A stretch of 64,000 nt of DNA from Candidatus Vondammii sp. HM_W22 (GTDB lineage Bacteria; Pseudomonadota; Gammaproteobacteria; Chromatiales; Chromatiaceae). Location: NCBI RefSeq assembly GCF_022530855.2, contig NZ_CP099567.1, forward strand, positions 124,001 to 188,000. The letters are read 5' to 3'. The notes beneath the pieces were generated by a model. It was not told the origin of the DNA. It was given only the letters and a program-made list of their open reading frames with translations, and did no database searches. Both the position numbers and the translations under genes were made by a program. Of the stretch, positions 56,341 to 64,000 are shown one piece after another; position 1 is the stretch's first letter, and each line of letters opens with the position of its first letter.

Positions 56341-56788
56341 ATATTTCCTGCCATCTCAGTCGAAAGGTAGAGGTTTTTCACTGCTTGAAGTTTTGATTTC
56401 TATTGTTGTTCTCTCTGTTGGCCTGTTGGGTATTGCGGGCCTGCAGTTGATGAGTCTCAAGATGAATGACAGCGCCTATTGTCGCAGCCAGGCGGTGGTT
56501 CTGGCTGAAGATATGCTTGAGCGAATGCGTTCAAATCGGATACTGGCAATTTCCGGTGATTATGATTATGCGGGCGCGAATAACAAAAAAAGTGATGGGG
56601 TGAATACGGCACCTATAGAGGATGTAGAGCAGTGGTTAAAGCTCCTAAAGGAGTTGCCGGGAGGAAATGGAAAGATAGAGCGAAGTAATAACGACATAGT
56701 CATCGTTACCGTTGAATGGAATGACAGTCGTGGTGAATCGGGTAGTGGTGGTAAACAAAAGAGCTTTATGGTTTCTACTCAGTTATGA
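56324..56788 (+). CDS. pilV: Minor pilin PilV, cluster 2
   Basis: 154 residues. MVRVHKYFLPSQSKGRG|FSLLEVLISIVVLSVGLLGIAGLQLMSLKMNDSAYCRSQAVVLAEDMLERMRSNR, then VTVEWNDSRGESG near the end. Paralogous to pilV of cluster 1. Intact. The stop lies 14 bp before the GTG start of pilW. Confidence 0.92.
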   Translation: MVRVHKYFLPSQSKGRGFSLLEVLISIVVLSVGLLGIAGLQLMSLKMNDSAYCRSQAVVLAEDMLERMRSNRILAISGDYDYAGANNKKSDGVNTAPIEDVEQWLKLLKELPGGNGKIERSNNDIVIVTVEWNDSRGESGSGGKQKSFMVSTQL

Positions 56789-56801
56789 GGCACTTGGTTC
56801 A

Positions 56802-57771
56802 GTGACAACGAATCATAAACAGGTTGGCGCAGGCCTCGTTGAAATCATGGTGGCTATTGCCATTGGCTTGTTTCTTGTGGCAGGAATAGGCCAGATATTC
56901 GTCAGCAGCAAACAGACCTACAGAGTCACGGAAGCATCCTCCCGGCTACAGGAGAATGGACGCTTTGCAATGATAATAATGGCTGAAGATATTCGAATGG
57001 CGGGTTTCCGTGGCTGTGGCTCCGAGGGGCTGAAGATCAATAATGGACTGAAACTCGATAAAACAACAGGGGAGATTTCTGCAGGCTATCAATTCAATCA
57101 GGCCGTTGTCGGCAAGACAGAGAACAGTAAGGATTTCATCACAATACAGTATGCATTGGATAGAGGTATCAGTCTGAGCAAAAGCATGACGAGTCGTTCC
57201 GAGGCTCTTGACGTTGGCTCTAACGGGATACTTAAAAAGGGTAGTGTTATTTTGTTATGCGATGCGATGCGATGCGATTCAGGCTGATATTTTCCAGATT
57301 ACAGATGTGACAACCTCGATTAACGACGACATAAAAAACCACACTGCCACTCATACTGTTTTCAGTAATGATCCTTCGCCTGGAAATGAACATTCTGCTG
57401 ATTGTGCAGATGCTGATGCTCACTGTACGTCCAAAGCGTATGCGAAAAATGCAAAAGTGATGCTGATAATGACGGTTTCCTATTATGTCGAAAACGAGCA
57501 CTTGATGCGGAAACAAAATAATATTGCAGCGAAGCTAATCGATGGAGTCGAGAGTATGAGTCTGGCCTATGGCGTCGACACGGGCGGAGAGCGCGATGTT
57601 GATGAATATCGCACAGCTTCAAAGGTTGGTGATTGGGAAAACGTAAGAAGTGTTAGGGTTGGCCTCAATTTAAAATCCTTGGAAAGCAATCTGGGAGTCA
57701 CCACTGGCAAGTCATTAAAGAGATCTTTTTCCACCACCATCAACCTGCGTAACAGAACCTTGCCAAACTGA
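56802..57771 (+). pseudogene. pilW: Minor pilin PilW, cluster 2, frameshifted at a pentanucleotide repeat
   Basis: From the GTG at 56802: VTTNHKQVGAGLVEIMVAIAIGLFLVAGIGQIFVSSKQTYRVTEASSRLQENGRFAMIIMAEDIRMAGFRGCG, open to KKGSVILLCDA. Then four copies of ATGCG at 57257-57276 throw the frame off and a TGA follows; in the +1 frame the rest is intact (IQADIFQITDV, LIDGVESMSLAYGVDTGGERDVDEYRTASKVGDWENVRSVRVGLNLKS). Two or five repeat units would restore a full-length PilW of about 320 residues. It is either a phase-OFF gene or a recent pseudogene. Confidence 0.88.
57257..57276. repeat. (ATGCG)4 simple-sequence repeat in pilW (cluster 2)
   Basis: Four perfect ATGCG units at the precise point where the pilW reading frame breaks. 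With 5-bp units, each gain or loss shifts the frame. Confidence 0.95.
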
Positions 57772-57792
57772 ATAAAGCAAAAGGTGTTTGTG

Positions 57793-58317
57793 ATGAGTAT
57801 CAAGATTATCCAGATACAGAAGAATCAGAGAGGGGTTGTGCTTGTGGTTACTCTCCTGCTGTTGCTGGTGATGACTGTCATTGGCCTTGCATCAATGAAA
57901 ACCAGCACTCTGGAAGAGAAAATGGCAGGTAATTTGTTTGACCATAGCCTGGCATTTGAAGCTGCCGAGAGCGCATTAAGAGATGCAGAATCCTGGTTGG
58001 ATGAGATGTCGGGAATATCAGATTTTAATGATGAAACTGGTCTGTATCAAAAAGACGAAAACACAGATTTTACTGAATGGACAGCTGATAATTCTGTTGA
58101 ATATAAAAAAAGTAAACCCTCTGGTGTAAGTAAAAAACCACGTTACATAATCAGGCACATGGATGATATTTCCGATACAAAGGGCGACCTTAGTTTGGGA
58201 CAATATGGAAAGCTCGGATCTATGCCTGATATTAACGGTGTTTGAGGTAACTGTGCGTGGTTTTGGGAACAGTAACAACTCGGTAGTAAAGCTTCGTAGC
58301 CTCTATGGGAAGGCATT

Positions 58318-58321
<4 letters not shown>
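57793..58321 (+). pseudogene. pilX: PilX, cluster 2, frameshifted near its 3' end
   Basis: ATG at 57793 with AAGG eight bases upstream: QRGVVLVVTLLLLLVMTVIGLASMKTSTLEEKMAGNLFDHSLAFEAAESALRDAESWLDE, the PilX signature. The first frame stops at 58245 after DINGV; one base out, the sequence continues FEVTVRGFGNSNNSVVKLRSLYGKAL to a stop at 58321, matching the PilX end. The break costs only the last 25 residues, so partial function is conceivable. Confidence 0.85.
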
Positions 58322-62245
<3,924 letters not shown>

Positions 62246-62295
62246 TACCGGGGTTCACCAAAACTATTACCCAATTAATCGCTGGAGCGAGATGG

Positions 62296-62748
62296 ATGGG
62301 CATTCCTAAAACTGGGTTTTCTTTGATAGAGCTGATGGTTGTCGTTGCCATTATCGGAATCCTGGCATCGATTGCCTACCCCTCTTACCTGGAGCAGGTG
62401 CGAAGAAGCCGCAGGGCCGATGCAACAGGAGCGTTGATGGGATTGGCCGGTGCCATGGAACGTTACTATACCGAAGAGGGTAATTATCTGGGAGCTGCAA
62501 CTAACGCTGATGGAGTGGCCAATACTGGTTCCCCACGATTTTTCCCGGACAAAAGCCCTTTGGATGGGCCTGATGCGTTCTACAAGCTAGAAATCCATGA
62601 TGCTTCGAGTGACACATATACTCTTCATGCTATTCCGGTTGGTGCTCAGGATGGAGATAAATGCGGCACGTTAACACTCACCCAAACTGGCACCCGTGAT
62701 ATGAAAGGCGCAGGAGATGACCCTCCTACGATCAGCGTTTGCTGGTAA
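62296..62748 (+). CDS. pilE: Type IV minor pilin PilE, cluster 2
   Basis: 150 residues. MGIPKTG|FSLIELMVVVAIIGILASIAYPSYLEQVRRSRRADATGALMGLAGAMERYYTEEGNYLGA, a PilE-type pilin with two cysteines near the end (GDKCGTLTL and ISVCW). Intact, last gene of the plus-strand operon, 50 bp after the pilY1 stop. Converges with ispH. Confidence 0.93.
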   Translation: MGIPKTGFSLIELMVVVAIIGILASIAYPSYLEQVRRSRRADATGALMGLAGAMERYYTEEGNYLGAATNADGVANTGSPRFFPDKSPLDGPDAFYKLEIHDASSDTYTLHAIPVGAQDGDKCGTLTLTQTGTRDMKGAGDDPPTISVCW

Positions 62749-62785
62749 TGATACCAGGCTTATCTTCTCGGAGCGGGTAAACAAT

Positions 62786-63721
62786 TTATTGCAAAGATTT
62801 GGGTAATGAAAATACAACACTCTCCTCATGCCCCTGGAGCGTGCTTACCTCGGTAACACCCAATGTCTTAAGCTTTTTTATCACATTCTCGACCAAAATA
62901 TCCGGTGCTGATGCACCCGCAGTTACGCCAATGTTATCAGTTCCATCGAGCCACTCTGTCCGTATATCGACGGCACCATCGATGAGGTAGGAGGGAGTAT
63001 TCAGTTTCTTTGCAATCTCTCTCAGGCGGTTGGAGTTCGAGCTGTTGGGTGATCCTACAACCAGCACCAGATCACAATGCCGTGCCAGCTCTTTGACGGC
63101 ATCCTGGCGGTTTTGTGTGGCATAGCATATATCGCTCTTTTTCGGACCCTGTATCAAGGGGAACCGCTCTCTTAGTGCGTCGATCACTTGTGAGGTATCG
63201 TCCATGGAGAGAGTTGTCTGGGTGACGAATGCTAGTCTGCCAGGGTTGTTGATCTGTAACTTTTTTACGTCATCTGGAGTGACCACCAGATAGATACCAT
63301 CCTGGCTTGCCTTCTGTTCATATTGGCCCATTGTGCCCTCGACTTCAGGGTGGCCACGATGGCCGATCAGTATCACCTCATGGCTGTTGTGGCTATGTCT
63401 TGCAACCTCCAGATGGACTTTTGTCACCAGGGGACAGGTTGCATCGAAAACCTGCAGATCGCGTCCTTCAGCTTCTCTGCGTACACTCTGTGATACCCCG
63501 TGGGCACTGAAAATTACCGTATTTCCATCCGGAACTTCACTGAGTTCATCGACAAAAATCGCCCCTGCCTGTCTCAGGCTTTCCACCACAAAGCGGTTAT
63601 GCACTACCTCATGGCGTACATAAATGGGTGACCCGAAGATCTCAAGAGTGCGTTCGACAATCTCTATGGCACGGTCGACACCGGCACAAAACCCCCGGGG
63701 ATTGGCAAGTTGTATTTTCAT
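62786..63721 (-). CDS. ispH: 4-hydroxy-3-methylbut-2-enyl diphosphate reductase
   Basis: 311 residues. Last step of the MEP pathway to IPP/DMAPP. Three cluster-binding cysteines are in [29 protein letters not shown] and [11 protein letters not shown]; the conserved [15 protein letters not shown] and [16 protein letters not shown] are present. Fkp-type PPIase upstream on the same strand, as in most gammaproteobacteria, where pil genes and ispH are neighbours. Confidence 0.97.
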   Translation of the reverse strand: MKIQLANPRGFCAGVDRAIEIVERTLEIFGSPIYVRHEVVHNRFVVESLRQAGAIFVDELSEVPDGNTVIFSAHGVSQSVRREAEGRDLQVFDATCPLVTKVHLEVARHSHNSHEVILIGHRGHPEVEGTMGQYEQKASQDGIYLVVTPDDVKKLQINNPGRLAFVTQTTLSMDDTSQVIDALRERFPLIQGPKKSDICYATQNRQDAVKELARHCDLVLVVGSPNSSNSNRLREIAKKLNTPSYLIDGAVDIRTEWLDGTDNIGVTAGASAPDILVENVIKKLKTLGVTEVSTLQGHEESVVFSLPKSLQ

Positions 63722-63789
63722 GATTCAGGTATCCAGATGTCGTGGCGACATATGCGAGAATAATTCAATCTGATAGTGAGTGTTAGTCG

Positions 63790-64000
63790 TCAAGGTGTCT
63801 GGTTTGTGACGTCTGTGATCTCAACGGTAAAAGCAATGTCATCACCGGAGAGGGGATGGTTGAAGTCTACTTTGACCCTCTCTTCTTCTATCTCTAGCAG
63901 GATACCGGCAACTTCCTCCCCGGTAGGTGTTTCAAATCCGATCACCAAGCCTTGTTCAAGTTCAATCTCCGGTGCAAAATCCTTGCGGGATATGTAATTG
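63790..64000 (-). CDS. fkpB: FKBP-type peptidyl-prolyl isomerase SlpA/FkpB, C-terminal part (5' end outside window)
   Basis: The minus-strand frame is open from the window edge: YISRKDFAPEIELEQGLVIGFETPTGEEVAGILLEIEEERVKVDFNHPLSGDDIAFTVEITDV, then stop at 63790. The VDFNHPLSGDDIAF block is the signature of SlyD/SlpA-type isomerases, and the gene lies directly before ispH, as fkpB does in other gammaproteobacteria. About 70 of an expected 145-160 residues are visible. Confidence 0.92.
   Translation of the reverse strand, partial: NYISRKDFAPEIELEQGLVIGFETPTGEEVAGILLEIEEERVKVDFNHPLSGDDIAFTVEITDVTNQTP

Overview
The window looks like a chromosomal segment of a gammaproteobacterium. Evidence is the ubiquinone genes ubiE-ubiJ-ubiB next to hslVU, the lptM-dapF-DUF484-xerC order, and the thiO / fimT-pilVWXY1E / ispH / fkpB neighbourhood known from Pseudomonas-like genomes. 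An octaheme cytochrome c and a heavy load of insertion-sequence debris and broken genes would fit a sulfur-oxidising or symbiont-type lineage, but that is inference; the species cannot be named from this sequence.

Layout. 1-8 kb: the 3' end of an iron superoxide dismutase gene, then a graveyard of IS3, IS5, ISL3 and IS256 pieces around an AhpD-like/Rieske fusion gene and an unknown membrane protein. 8.4-17.3 kb: conserved housekeeping genes on the minus strand (ubiB, ubiJ, ubiE, DUF971, hslU, hslV with a textbook sigma-32 promoter, xerC, DUF484, dapF, lptM), ending in a decayed class I adenylate cyclase gene. 18.8-24 kb: a second graveyard (IS5, IS256, IS3, ISL3) surrounding a MazG-like pyrophosphohydrolase and a HIT protein; a 149-bp IS256-type miniature element sits in ISL3 debris with a perfect 8-bp target duplication.

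24.1-30.6 kb: an unusual gene group with a DUF2799 lipoprotein, an uncharacterised 257-residue protein, a PhnD-like binding protein without signal peptide, a PAS protein, a roadblock/LC7 protein, two small unknown proteins, an MglA/Arf-like GTPase, a receiver-like protein and a FimV-like TPR protein. Several are broken by stops or frameshifts. It resembles a GTPase-roadblock polarity or signalling module in decay. 30.8-36.2 kb: IS630 debris, a broken phage-type repressor with GATAC operators, then an octaheme cytochrome c (Otr-like) plus cytochrome b pair behind an FNR-type box exactly placed for class II activation.

36.3-45.1 kb: decayed tatT, a glutaredoxin-like gene, bolA, an ankyrin lipoprotein, fur, hisI, gloB, a dihydroorotase, a two-part PTPS/QueD-like gene and a decayed chemotaxis receptor. 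45.2-47 kb: tRNA-Thr(CGU), a second Fur-family gene, thiO. 47-62.7 kb: two complete type IV minor-pilin operons (fimT-pilV-pilW-pilX-pilY1-pilE) arranged back to back. The minus-strand copy is open throughout; the plus-strand copy is frameshifted in pilW, pilX and pilY1 and carries a pentanucleotide repeat at the pilW frameshift and a nine-unit hexanucleotide repeat in pilY1. The right end has ispH and a partial fkpB/slpA.

The most interesting material is the mirror-image pilus locus with simple-sequence repeats, the decaying GTPase-roadblock cluster, two families of miniature inverted-repeat elements, and the FNR-box-preceded octaheme cytochrome. Many frameshifts could be real decay or assembly/sequencing error; the sequence alone does not decide this.
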